DNA of 16,253 bases from Clostridia bacterium (GCA_017451975.1 JAFTNI010000092.1:1-16253); one strand, 5' to 3'; positions 1 to 5,932 are shown, counted from the first letter of the stretch. The notes: generated from the letters alone by a model not told the origin. Made by a program: numbers and translations.

Positions 1-395
1 AGCTTAAGCTCTCTTGTTGCCTGCATTTCCGCTTGCTTCTTTTCGCGCGCGGCTCTTTTCTCTGCGGCTTTCTTTGCTTCCAGAGCCTTCTTTTCGGCGG
101 CTTTCTTTTCCGCTTCCGCCGTTTTTTTTGCGTTGTTTACTTTGTGTGCTTTTGCAGCTGCCGTGCTTTTCTTCTTCGCCTGCGTGCCGTTTTGGGCGGG
201 GGCTTTTTTCACACCTGCTGCGGGCACTTTTTTAGCAGTTGCCGTTTTTGGCGCTTCGGCGGGCTTTTTTGCGGCGCTTGCGTTTTTAGCTATGGGCGCG
301 GATTTGGCACTTTTGGAAGCGGGCGCTGCTTTTGAAGCCTGCGGCTTTGCGCTGCTTTTTACAGTAGGTTTTTTCGGCGGTTTTTCGGTAAGCAT
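1..395 (-). CDS. FtsL-position division protein, Ala/Lys-rich cytoplasmic N-terminus (partial)
   Basis: A reading frame opens with ATG at 395 behind an excellent ribosome binding site (AAAGGAGG ending 6 bases upstream) and stays open for 131 codons to the left edge. I translated it by hand. It starts MLTEKPPKKPTVKSS and is almost entirely Ala, Lys, Pro and Ser. From about residue 90 it becomes a charged Ala/Lys/Glu heptad-like stretch (AEKKAAEKKALEAKK) that looks helical or coiled coil. No membrane segment is reached in the visible part. It starts 18 bases after the rsmH stop. In Firmicutes the gene after mraZ-rsmH is normally ftsL, a small bitopic divisome protein with a cytoplasmic tail and a periplasmic coiled coil, so an FtsL/septum-formation-initiator protein with an extended low-complexity tail is the best guess. 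Position supports this; sequence similarity cannot. A TolA- or histone-H1-like tail protein is the alternative. Confidence 0.7.
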   Translation of the reverse strand, partial: MLTEKPPKKPTVKSSAKPQASKAAPASKSAKSAPIAKNASAAKKPAEAPKTATAKKVPAAGVKKAPAQNGTQAKKKSTAAAKAHKVNNAKKTAEAEKKAAEKKALEAKKAAEKRAAREKKQAEMQATRELK

Positions 396-413
396 TTTTC
401 CTCCTTTCCGAGG

Positions 414-1358
414 TTACACTCTTTCTGCCACGCGCAGCTTCGCGCTGTGCGAGCGGTGGTTTACCTCAAGTTCCTCTTTGCTTGGCAGCAAGGGTTTTTT
501 CGTGAGTATTTTTATTTTCGGCTTGTTTCCGCAGATGCAAACGGGGAAATCGGGCGGGCAAGTGCAGCCCTGCGCGTTTTTCTGGTACGTTCCCTTTACG
601 CATCTGTCCTCCAGCGAGTGGAAGGAGATTATGGCAATCCTGCCGCCTTCGCGCAGGCGCTCTACCGCGCCGTTTATGGCGGGGGCGATAACGGAAAGCT
701 CGGAGTTGACCTCTATGCGTATAGCCTGGAAGGTTTTCTTGGCGGGGTGATGCCCCACGGCAAGCAGCTTTTTCGGCATAACGCTTTTTACTATGCTCGT
801 AAGCTCGAAGGTGGTTTCAATAGGCTTTTGCGCGCGCGCGGAAACTATAGCGCCCGCGATTTTGGGCGCAAAGCTTTCCTCGCCGTAGTCGAAAAGAATG
901 CGGCGAAGCTCGTTTTCTGGGTATGTATTTACAACGTCATATGCGGAAAGCGCGGCGTCTTTATCCATGCGCATATCCAGCGGAGCGTCGCTGTTATAGG
1001 AAAATCCGCGCTCGGGCGTGTCCAGCTGGTATGAGGAAACGCCGAGGTCTAAAAGCAGACCGTCTATTTTATCTATTCCGAGGTTATCAAGCACGCTTTC
1101 AAGATTTGTAAAATTATTTTTAACAAAGGTAATTCTGTCGGCAAAGGGCGCAAGACGCTCGCTTGCCGCGGCGAGTGCATCGCTATCTTGGTCGATGCAT
1201 ATAAGCCTGCCGCCCGCAGAAAGGCGCGAAGCGATTTCGTAGGAATGGCCGCCGCCGCCCGTAGTGCCGTCTACGTATATACCGCCCGGCTTTATATCGA
1301 GCGCTTCTATACATTCGCGCAGCATTACCGAATAGTGCGAGAATTTTATATTTTCCAT
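414..1358 (-). CDS. rsmH: 16S rRNA (cytosine1402-N4)-methyltransferase RsmH (MraW)
   Basis: The product is 314 residues, the usual family length. RsmH uses S-adenosylmethionine to N4-methylate C1402 in the decoding centre of 16S rRNA, in the cytoplasm. The family signatures are all visible: HYSVML at the N-terminus, the SAM-binding loop GTTGGGGHS at 31-39, DLGVSSYQLD at 104-113 followed by ERGFSYNSDAPLDMRMD, the HPAKKTFQAIRIEVN block, ISFHSLEDR, and the C-terminal Cys-rich GCTCPPDFPVCICG segment. The start codon lies one base after the mraZ stop, and no good Shine-Dalgarno sequence is seen there, so translation is probably coupled to mraZ. Gene order mraZ-rsmH-(ftsL position) is the classic division/cell-wall cluster. 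Identification is secure. Confidence 0.97.
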   Translation of the reverse strand: MENIKFSHYSVMLRECIEALDIKPGGIYVDGTTGGGGHSYEIASRLSAGGRLICIDQDSDALAAASERLAPFADRITFVKNNFTNLESVLDNLGIDKIDGLLLDLGVSSYQLDTPERGFSYNSDAPLDMRMDKDAALSAYDVVNTYPENELRRILFDYGEESFAPKIAGAIVSARAQKPIETTFELTSIVKSVMPKKLLAVGHHPAKKTFQAIRIEVNSELSVIAPAINGAVERLREGGRIAIISFHSLEDRCVKGTYQKNAQGCTCPPDFPVCICGNKPKIKILTKKPLLPSKEELEVNHRSHSAKLRVAERV

Positions 1359-1359
1359 T

Positions 1360-1779
1360 TTAAAAATCCAGTTCTTCCATCATTTTTGCAATATCTTCTG
1401 CTTCCTCCTCTGCGCAAGCGGCTGCCCAGGCTTCTTCTGCCCAGATTTCAAGGTAAGAGCCAACGCCGATGATAACGGCGTTCTTTTCTATGCCCGCGTA
1501 TGCGCGGAGCTGTGCGGAAATAAGCACGCGCCCCTGGGAATCGCACTGAACGTCTGTAGCGTTTGCGAAGATAAAGCGCTTTATCTGTCTTGATTTGGTG
1601 GAGGGGAGGGCATCAAGCTTTTCGCGCAGCTTTTCCCATTCTGCCATGGTATAAACCGTGAGGCATTTATCCACACTTTTGGTTATAACGAACGTTTCGC
1701 CAAGCTCCTCGCGGTACTTTGCGGGAATGAACATTCTGTTTTTGGAATCGAGTGCATGAGCATATTCACCGAGAAACAT
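1360..1779 (-). CDS. mraZ: Transcriptional regulator MraZ
   Basis: The product is 139 residues, typical for MraZ, a ring-forming AbrB-fold DNA-binding protein that represses its own division/cell-wall operon. Both internal repeats carry the DxxxR signature: LDSKNRMFIPAKYRE near residues 10-24 and CDSQGRVLISAQLR around 79-92. The start MFLGEYAHALD is canonical, and AAAGGGGG lies about 9 bases upstream of the ATG. The C-terminus is rich in Glu and Ala (AAACAEEEAEDIAKMMEEL), which is common in Clostridia homologues. Upstream are three GTGGTG boxes with an exact 10-bp period and a TATAAT -10 element, the expected arrangement for autoregulation. First gene of the operon mraZ-rsmH-ftsL-like. Confidence 0.97.
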   Translation of the reverse strand: MFLGEYAHALDSKNRMFIPAKYREELGETFVITKSVDKCLTVYTMAEWEKLREKLDALPSTKSRQIKRFIFANATDVQCDSQGRVLISAQLRAYAGIEKNAVIIGVGSYLEIWAEEAWAAACAEEEAEDIAKMMEELDF

Positions 1780-1859
1780 TCGTAATACCCCCTTTCGTGT
1801 GGAAAACTTTTATTTTTATCCCGAATTTGTGGAAAACTCTGTGGAAACTGTGGAAAACT

Positions 1860-1885
1860 CACCACAACGCACCACAATCCACCAC
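1860..1885 (-). promoter_or_regulatory. Probable MraZ operator: three GTGGTG repeats with 10-bp period
   Basis: On the minus strand GTGGTG occurs at 1885-1880, 1875-1870 and 1865-1860, each start exactly 10 bp from the next, two of them followed by NNTT. One helical turn between direct repeats is what known MraZ operators show (TGGGN repeats in E. coli, GTGG-type repeats in other bacteria). They lie just downstream of the predicted transcription start of mraZ, fitting autorepression. Binding is inferred. Confidence 0.65.
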
Positions 1886-1895
1886 TCCTGATATG

Positions 1896-1924
1896 ATTAT
1901 AACTAAATTCAGTGAAAAATACAA
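1896..1924 (-). promoter_or_regulatory. Promoter of mraZ
   Basis: On the minus strand a perfect TATAAT (1901-1896) follows a weak TTGTAT -35 (1924-1919) at 17 bp. The predicted start is near 1889, about 110 bases before the mraZ ATG. It lies directly against the GTGGTG repeats at 1860-1885, so a protein bound there would block promoter clearance. Confidence 0.6.
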
Positions 1925-2170
1925 GCGTTTTTATAAAAAATATAAAAAAATACATAAAATTTTCAAAAATTTTGCCTATTGACACGGTTCGCAGGGCTTC
2001 GCAAAAGGTAAATTTTTTCCACAAAGTTTTCCAAAGCGGTGTGGAAAAGTATGTCGAATTATGCACTTTCGGCGTGGAAATGCGGTGGAAAAGGAAATTT
2101 TGCATTTTTTCGCGGTGTGGAAAATGCGTGGAAAATGGCTTTTCCGCACCGATTTTCCACACACTTGTGG

Positions 2171-2217
2171 GGAAAAGGAAAAACTTTCGCCGTGAAAGCG
2201 AAAGTTTTTCTTTTATG
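2171..2217. terminator. Bidirectional rho-independent terminator
   Basis: A 10-bp perfect stem (AAACTTTCGC at 2181-2190 with GCGAAAGTTT at 2198-2207) encloses the loop CGTGAAA. On the plus strand it is followed by TTCTTTTATG, on the minus strand by TTCCTTTTCC. For the minus strand it would end read-through from the coaD operon before the mraZ control region. Confidence 0.65.
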
Positions 2218-2252
2218 TAATAGGAAATTACGCTGAAACAGGTTAAAGCGTA

Positions 2253-2448
2253 AGCCTTCCCCTCTTAATAGGGGAAGGGGGACCGCACGGAATCCTCAAA
2301 TGATGCGAAGCATCGTTTGGGGTTCCCGGTTTGCGGTGGATGAGGTGTCCTTTCGTATTATTGCAAAAGTGAAAAATTTAATTTATAAGCGATGGTACAC
2401 CTCATCAGTCACCTGTGGTGACAGCTTCCCCTAATAAGAGGGGAAGCC
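2253..2448. mobile_element. MITE-like palindromic intergenic repeat (about 196 bp)
   Basis: The ends are an imperfect inverted repeat, each itself a hairpin: CCTTCCCCT/AGGGGAAGG (2255-2263 with 2270-2278) on the left and GCTTCCCCT/AGGGGAAGC (2424-2432 with 2439-2447) on the right. Inside are ACCGCA/TGCGGT (2282-2287 with 2332-2337) enclosing a long near-perfect stem around GATGC-GAA-GCATC (2289-2326), a GATGAGGTGT/ACACCTCATC pair (2339-2348 with 2397-2406) and GTCACC/GGTGAC (2408-2413 with 2417-2422). A TA dinucleotide flanks both ends, as for Tc1/mariner/IS630-type insertions. No coding capacity is seen. The CTTCCCCT...GATGAGGTG design resembles an intergenic repeat family I recall from gut Clostridia; that memory is unverified. 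Confidence 0.6.
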
Positions 2449-2454
2449 TATTTT

Positions 2455-2474
2455 ACCCCTCATGATTGAGGGGT
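2455..2474. repeat. Hairpin ACCCCTCA-TGAT-TGAGGGGT
   Basis: A perfect 8-bp inverted repeat with a 4-base loop directly right of the MITE-like element. There is no T-run on either side, so it is not a terminator by itself. It may be a remnant of another copy or part of the element's outer boundary. Confidence 0.4.
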
Positions 2475-2486
2475 AGGGGTGTTGAG

Positions 2487-2508
2487 GTGCGCTTTCGCGC
2501 ACTTTTTT
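2487..2508 (+). terminator. Terminator-like hairpin reading on the plus strand
   Basis: GTGCGC (2487-2492), loop TTTC, GCGCAC (2497-2502), then six T (2503-2508) on the plus strand. It abuts the coaD stop. On the minus strand the hairpin is followed by CTCAACACC with no T-run, so it should not efficiently end coaD transcription. No plus-strand gene precedes it, so its role is unclear. Confidence 0.4.
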
Positions 2509-2983
2509 ATATGTCTTCTTTAAGTATTTCCGCAACGCCTGCGGGCAAAAGCTCGCGTGCATCCTCGCCCTTCAGGAGCTTTTCGCGCACCACGGTGGAG
2601 CTTACGGCATCGAACCTCGTATCGGAAATAAGCAGCAGCGTTTCCGCGCCGAAGTGGAATTTATTGTAGTCTGCCTGGAATTTTTCATAGTCGAAATCCT
2701 TTGCGTTGCGCGCGCCCTTTATAAGAGTGCAAGCGCCTATGGAGTTTGCAAAATCCGCAACGAAGCCCTCGCCTATTATAACGCGCACATTGGGCAAATG
2801 CTCCACAGCCTTGCAAAGTGCGCGGAAACGTATATCGAGCGAAAAAAGCTTTATTTTATCGGGGTTTTCGAAAATGCCCACCACAACCTCATCGAAAAGC
2901 TTTGAGGCGCGCTCTATAATATCGACGTGACCGAGCGTTACGGGGTCGTATGTGCCCGCCGTAACGGCTATGCGCTTACTCAT
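2507..2983 (-). CDS. coaD: Phosphopantetheine adenylyltransferase CoaD
   Basis: The product is 158 residues, the usual size. CoaD adds AMP from ATP to 4'-phosphopantetheine, the penultimate step of coenzyme A synthesis, in the cytosol. The nucleotidyltransferase motif TYDPVTLGH is at 11-19 (T/HxGH, His19) and the C-terminal SSTVVRE at 128-134 matches the ISST-type signature. The usual RGLR substrate/ATP loop is changed to KGAR at 89-92, and the following segment (KDFDYEKFQADYNK) is divergent, although the overall fold pattern is retained. The start overlaps the end of rsmD by 8 bases, so the two are translationally coupled. The pair rsmD-coaD is a very common Firmicute arrangement. Last gene of the uvrC-rsmD-coaD operon. 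Confidence 0.95.
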   Translation of the reverse strand: MSKRIAVTAGTYDPVTLGHVDIIERASKLFDEVVVGIFENPDKIKLFSLDIRFRALCKAVEHLPNVRVIIGEGFVADFANSIGACTLIKGARNAKDFDYEKFQADYNKFHFGAETLLLISDTRFDAVSSTVVREKLLKGEDARELLPAGVAEILKEDI

Positions 2984-3548
2984 CTTCCGCCGCCTTCTTG
3001 GGCGTGAAGTACGTTACGAAAACCTTGCCGTAGCGAACTTCTTTTTTTACGTCGTAGCGTGCGCTTACCATAACGTCCTCCGTATCGAGCTTCGCGCCGC
3101 TTTCGCAAATAACTATACTTGTTTCCTTAACCATATTTGCATCGAAAAGCGCGCAAAGCACCTTGGGAAGCAAGCCCGAACCATATGGGGGGTCGAGGAA
3201 AACTATATCGAAGGAGCTTCTGCCGCCGGCAGATTTTATATACTGCTCCCAATCCATGCAGAGCACGTTCGTTTTGGGGAAGAGCTTGGTTTTCTTTGCG
3301 TTTGACATAATTATGGCGTGGGCATCCTTGCTGCCGTCTACAAGTGTTGCTTTTTCTGCGCCGCGTGAAAGAGCCTCAAGACCCATCTGGCCCGAGCCCG
3401 CGAAAAGATCGAGCATAGTTCTGCCTTCAAGGTCGAACTGAATAGAGCTGAAAATCGCTTCTTTAACCGCAGAGGGTGTGGGGCGTGTTGCGTCGCCCTC
3501 GAGCGTCTGGAGGCTTATGCCTCTTGCAGTGCCTGTAACTATTCTCAT
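2976..3548 (-). CDS. rsmD: 16S rRNA (guanine966-N2)-methyltransferase RsmD
   Basis: The product is 190 residues, normal for the family, a SAM-dependent Rossmann methyltransferase that modifies G966 of 16S rRNA in the small subunit. Visible motifs are MRIVTGTARG at the start, TRPTPSAVKEAIF at 21-33, the SAM-binding loop DLFAGSGQMGLEALSRGA at 47-64, and the catalytic DPPY at 119-122 within FLDPPYGSG. The ribosome binding site AAAGGAG lies 7 bases before the ATG. It follows uvrC by 83 bases and overlaps coaD by 8 bases. The C-terminal tail (KKAAEDE) is charged and short. Identification is secure. Confidence 0.95.
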   Translation of the reverse strand: MRIVTGTARGISLQTLEGDATRPTPSAVKEAIFSSIQFDLEGRTMLDLFAGSGQMGLEALSRGAEKATLVDGSKDAHAIIMSNAKKTKLFPKTNVLCMDWEQYIKSAGGRSSFDIVFLDPPYGSGLLPKVLCALFDANMVKETSIVICESGAKLDTEDVMVSARYDVKKEVRYGKVFVTYFTPKKAAEDE

Positions 3549-3580
3549 GATAATCTCCTTTGTAATGAATATATATTGAA

Positions 3581-3610
3581 ACGGACAGCCGAGGACGCCT
3601 GCCCCTACAA
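3581..3610. repeat. GC-rich island in the uvrC-rsmD gap, possible repeat remnant
   Basis: The 83-bp gap between uvrC and rsmD is AT-rich except for a sharp 30-bp GC-rich block. On the minus strand GGGCAG (3604-3599) can pair with CTGTCC (3588-3583), with one G-U pair. It reads like a fragment of a dispersed intergenic repeat (TTGTAGGGGC-type), but only one copy is in the window, so this cannot be shown here. Confidence 0.3.
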
Positions 3611-3631
3611 ATTAACGTGTATTTAAAATTT

Positions 3632-5449
3632 TTATTTCTCGAAAAATTCGATAATTCTTTTTGCTATATCGGGCGTTATGCCCTGAACGGTGATAAGCTC
3701 TGCTTCCGTGGCTTTTTTTACGCCCGAAAGACTGCCGAAGCGGGAAAGCAGGGCTTTTGCGCGCGCCTTTCCTATGCCCTCTATTTCTTCCAGCACAGAG
3801 GTTTTCACGGTTTTGCGCTTTGCGTTCATCATTTTGGAAACGGTGAAGCGGTGAACCTCCTCCTGTATGCGGAAAACCAGGGAATATACGCTTGCTTCGA
3901 GCGCTATGGAAATTTCGCGCCCGTCGGCGTCCACAAGTGCGCGCGTTTTGTGGTGGTCGTCCTTTACCATGCCGAGCGCGGGCACGGTAACACCGTGCTC
4001 GCAAAGCACCTCCTGCACCGTGCGTATATGCCCAAGGCCGCCGTCTATGAGGAAAAGGTCGGGCGGTGGCGTGGCTGTGTCTTCAAAATGCGCTATTCTC
4101 CTTGTGAGCGCTTCGCGCATAGAGGCGTAGTCGTCCTGTATCTGAGTTTCTTTTATATTGTATATGCGATATCCGCTTTTCTTCGGCTTGCCGTTTTCGA
4201 AAAGCACCATGCCCGCAGTAATATTTTCATCGCCTATATTTGAAATATCGAACGCTTCTATGCGCTCGGGCATGATCTCCAGCCCCGCAAGCGAGGCAAG
4301 GCGCATAAGCGTTTCGTCGCTTTTCGTTTTTTCGGCAACGAATTCGCCAGCCTTCTGCGCCGCGTTTTCCTCTGCCATTGTGCAAAGCTTTGCAAGGTCG
4401 CCGCGCACAGGCGTTTTCACACGCACGCGGTACCCCGCGCGCTCGGAAAGCCAGGCTTCCGCCGCCGCCGTATCCTCTTCGGAAAGCACGCCGGCCGTGT
4501 CTATTTCCTTGGGGATATATTCACGCTTTTCGTAAAGACTGCAAAGAAAAGCGGAAATCGCAGAGCTATCAAGAATTTCGCCGCCCGAAAAAACAAAGCT
4601 TTCGGAATCTAGCAGCTTGCCGCCGCGAACATAGAAAATGCAAACGGCGCCTGCCGCTTCGCCCGCGTGCCACGCGATGATATCTCGCTCCGTATCGGGC
4701 GAGGCAACCACCTTCTGCTTTTCGTAAAGGCGCTTTATTGCCTTTATTCTGTCGCGGTATTCCGCCGCCGCCTCGAACATAAGGTTTTCTGCGGCGTACG
4801 CCATTTTTTCTTCCATTTTTGCAATAAGCTCGCCCGTGTTGCCCGAAAGGAAGGAAACGCCCTCCTCCACAAGCTCGCGGTATTTTTCTGCCGTAACCTT
4901 GCCTTCGCAAACGGCTATACAGCCTATGTGGCGGTAGAGGCAGCGCTGCACCTTGCCTATTTCCTTCGGGAAGCTTTTTCCGCAGGAGGGCAGCCCCAGC
5001 GCCTTCTGAAGCGAAACTATCACGTTTTTAACCGTATCTGCGCTTGTGTACGGCCCGAAATAACGCGCGTCCTTGCCGCGCGTGCGCGTCATAATAAAGC
5101 GTGGGTATTCCTCGTTCGTAACGGCGAGGTAGGGGTAGGATTTATCGTCCTTGAGAAGTATATTGTATTTTGGCTTATAAAGCTTTATAAGGCTGTTTTC
5201 AAGCGTGAGCGCTTCCATTTCCGTATCGCATAGAATGTAATCGAAATCGAAGATATTCGCCGTCATAGCGTCGGTTTTGGCGTTCTTCGCGCTTTCGTGG
5301 AAATATTGGGAAACGCGGTTTTTTAGCGCGCGGCTTTTGCCGACGTAAATAACCGTGCCGCTTTTTGCCTTCATTATATAAACGCCCGGGCGCAAGGGAA
5401 GGGTTGCTGCCTTTTCGCGCAGGCGCTCGGCGTAGAGTGGGTTGACCAT
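3632..5449 (-). CDS. uvrC: UvrABC excinuclease subunit C
   Basis: The product is 605 residues from the ATG at 5449, which has AAAGGAGG 8 bases upstream. An in-frame ATG 38 codons earlier would run through a terminator and is rejected. UvrC makes both incisions in nucleotide excision repair, with UvrB. Domains in order are: GIY-YIG nuclease (PGVYIMKAKSGTVIYVGKS, 21-39); an Fe-S-type cysteine set (Cys156, Cys170, Cys177, Cys181); a UVR domain that contacts UvrB (about 207-241); the RNase H-like 5'-incision domain with Asp401 (FDISNI), Asp440 (DDYASM), Asp469 (LIDGG) and His533; and a C-terminal double helix-hairpin-helix (EIEGIGKARAKALLSRFGS, then VQGITPDIAKRI). Lead gene of uvrC-rsmD-coaD. Its leader is structured. 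Confidence 0.97.
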   Translation of the reverse strand: MVNPLYAERLREKAATLPLRPGVYIMKAKSGTVIYVGKSRALKNRVSQYFHESAKNAKTDAMTANIFDFDYILCDTEMEALTLENSLIKLYKPKYNILLKDDKSYPYLAVTNEEYPRFIMTRTRGKDARYFGPYTSADTVKNVIVSLQKALGLPSCGKSFPKEIGKVQRCLYRHIGCIAVCEGKVTAEKYRELVEEGVSFLSGNTGELIAKMEEKMAYAAENLMFEAAAEYRDRIKAIKRLYEKQKVVASPDTERDIIAWHAGEAAGAVCIFYVRGGKLLDSESFVFSGGEILDSSAISAFLCSLYEKREYIPKEIDTAGVLSEEDTAAAEAWLSERAGYRVRVKTPVRGDLAKLCTMAEENAAQKAGEFVAEKTKSDETLMRLASLAGLEIMPERIEAFDISNIGDENITAGMVLFENGKPKKSGYRIYNIKETQIQDDYASMREALTRRIAHFEDTATPPPDLFLIDGGLGHIRTVQEVLCEHGVTVPALGMVKDDHHKTRALVDADGREISIALEASVYSLVFRIQEEVHRFTVSKMMNAKRKTVKTSVLEEIEGIGKARAKALLSRFGSLSGVKKATEAELITVQGITPDIAKRIIEFFEK

Positions 5450-5457
5450 ATAAAGTG

Positions 5458-5522
5458 CCTCCTTTGGAGGGATTGTGCTTACCGAGGTTCGTTTTCCTCC
5501 CTTTCTTTTGGTGAAAGGTAAG
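5458..5522 (-). promoter_or_regulatory. Structured uvrC leader with hidden ribosome binding site
   Basis: On the minus strand the uvrC Shine-Dalgarno GGAGG (5462-5458) is preceded, after AAA, by its complement CCTCC (5470-5466), giving a tight 5-bp GC-rich hairpin over the ribosome binding site. Just upstream, CTTA/TAAG (5522-5519 with 5481-5478) encloses two adjacent hairpins, CCTTTC/GAAAGG and GAGG/CCTC. Whether it regulates is unknown. Confidence 0.4.
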
Positions 5523-5577
5523 AAACAAAAACGGCAGATATGCCGTGTGCATATCGAATGCAAACGCCGTCTGCCGT
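5521..5577 (-). terminator. Rho-independent terminator of ptsH
   Basis: On the minus strand ACGGCAGA (5577-5570) pairs with TCTGCCGT (5538-5531), followed at once by TTTTGTTTCT. The intervening 31 bases contain a further GCAT...ATGC pairing. It lies 32 bases after the ptsH stop, so ptsH is a short transcript separate from uvrC. Confidence 0.8.
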
Positions 5578-5608
5578 AATTATTTCATAAAAAGTTTATG
5601 AAGAAAGA

Positions 5609-5866
5609 TTAAACCAAGCTTTCTACAAGAGCTTCAAGACCGTTGATGGCATCTACTTCATCGGGGCCGTCTGCAATGATAGTGATCGTTGTGCCGGCTG
5701 TGATACCCATAGAGAGAACGCCGAGCAAGCTCTTTGCGCTGATGCGGCGGTCGTCCTTCTGAATCCAAATAGAGCTTTTATAGGAATTTGCTTTCTGAAT
5801 GAAGAATGTTGCGGATCTTGTGTGAAGACCAACACTGTTTTTTATTGTTATGTCGCGTGAAATCAT
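5609..5866 (-). CDS. ptsH: HPr family phosphocarrier protein
   Basis: The product is 85 residues, the size of HPr, the small cytosolic phosphocarrier of the sugar phosphotransferase system. The active-site histidine is at residue 15 (GLHTRSAT) with Arg17, and the regulatory serine is at residue 46 (AKSLLGVLSMG), the site used by HPr kinase for catabolite control in Firmicutes. The residues around His15 are unusual: Thr16 replaces the common Ala and Ser18 the near-invariant Pro. Having both His15 and Ser46 argues against Crh (which lacks His15). It has its own promoter and terminator, so it is probably monocistronic. Enzyme I and HPr kinase are not in the window. The ribosome binding site is GGGAG about 12 bases before the ATG. 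Confidence 0.92.
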   Translation of the reverse strand: MISRDITIKNSVGLHTRSATFFIQKANSYKSSIWIQKDDRRISAKSLLGVLSMGITAGTTITIIADGPDEVDAINGLEALVESLV

Positions 5867-5932
5867 TTTGTTTATATATCTCCCGTAAAATCCTATACTA
5901 AAAAAGACGGATTTAATTTTTTATATAGTGCT

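Larger units (their letters stand above)
1798..2161. promoter_or_regulatory. Cluster of DnaA-box-like TTTTCCACA nonamers around an AT-rich core
   Basis: Seven exact copies of TTTTCCACA or its complement occur: minus orientation at 1798-1806, 1828-1836, 1849-1857, 2040-2048 and 2116-2124; plus orientation at 2015-2023 and 2153-2161. A one-mismatch copy lies at 1840-1848, and shorter GTGGAAA matches at 2074, 2085 and 2128. The nonamer fits the relaxed DnaA box TTWTNCACA. Between the two sub-clusters lies a strongly AT-rich segment (about 1893-1980). Spacing is irregular, unlike the strict 10-bp MraZ boxes beside it. Function is inferred: regulation of mraZ by DnaA, DnaA titration, or an extended MraZ-type site. 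Confidence 0.5.

Noticed and set aside
133..1034. Plus-strand frames opposite rsmH and the ftsL-position gene
   Set aside because: Phe/Ala-rich mirror images of Lys/Ala-rich coding sequence; no start signals or family features.
1979..1984. Plus-strand TTGACA as a promoter
   Set aside because: No -10-like hexamer at 16-18 bp downstream and no plus-strand gene follows.
1798..2161. Chromosomal origin of replication (boxes plus AT-rich segment)
   Set aside because: No dnaA, dnaN, rpmH or gidA nearby, and genes on both sides run on the same strand, whereas they usually diverge from an origin. Kept only as a DnaA-box-like regulatory or titration cluster.
1683..2220. Frames in the mraZ upstream region on both strands
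   Set aside because: Built from the repeated GTGGAAA/TTTCCAC motifs; no ribosome binding site and composition unlike the real genes.
2253..2474. CRISPR array or structured regulatory RNA in the coaD-mraZ gap
   Set aside because: The repeats are inverted rather than regularly spaced direct repeats with unique spacers, and the layout fits a small mobile repeat better than any RNA family I recognise.
3632..5563. Longer uvrC start 38 codons upstream
   Set aside because: The extension runs through the ptsH terminator stem, encodes no conserved residues and lacks a ribosome binding site; the ATG at 5449 has AAAGGAGG.
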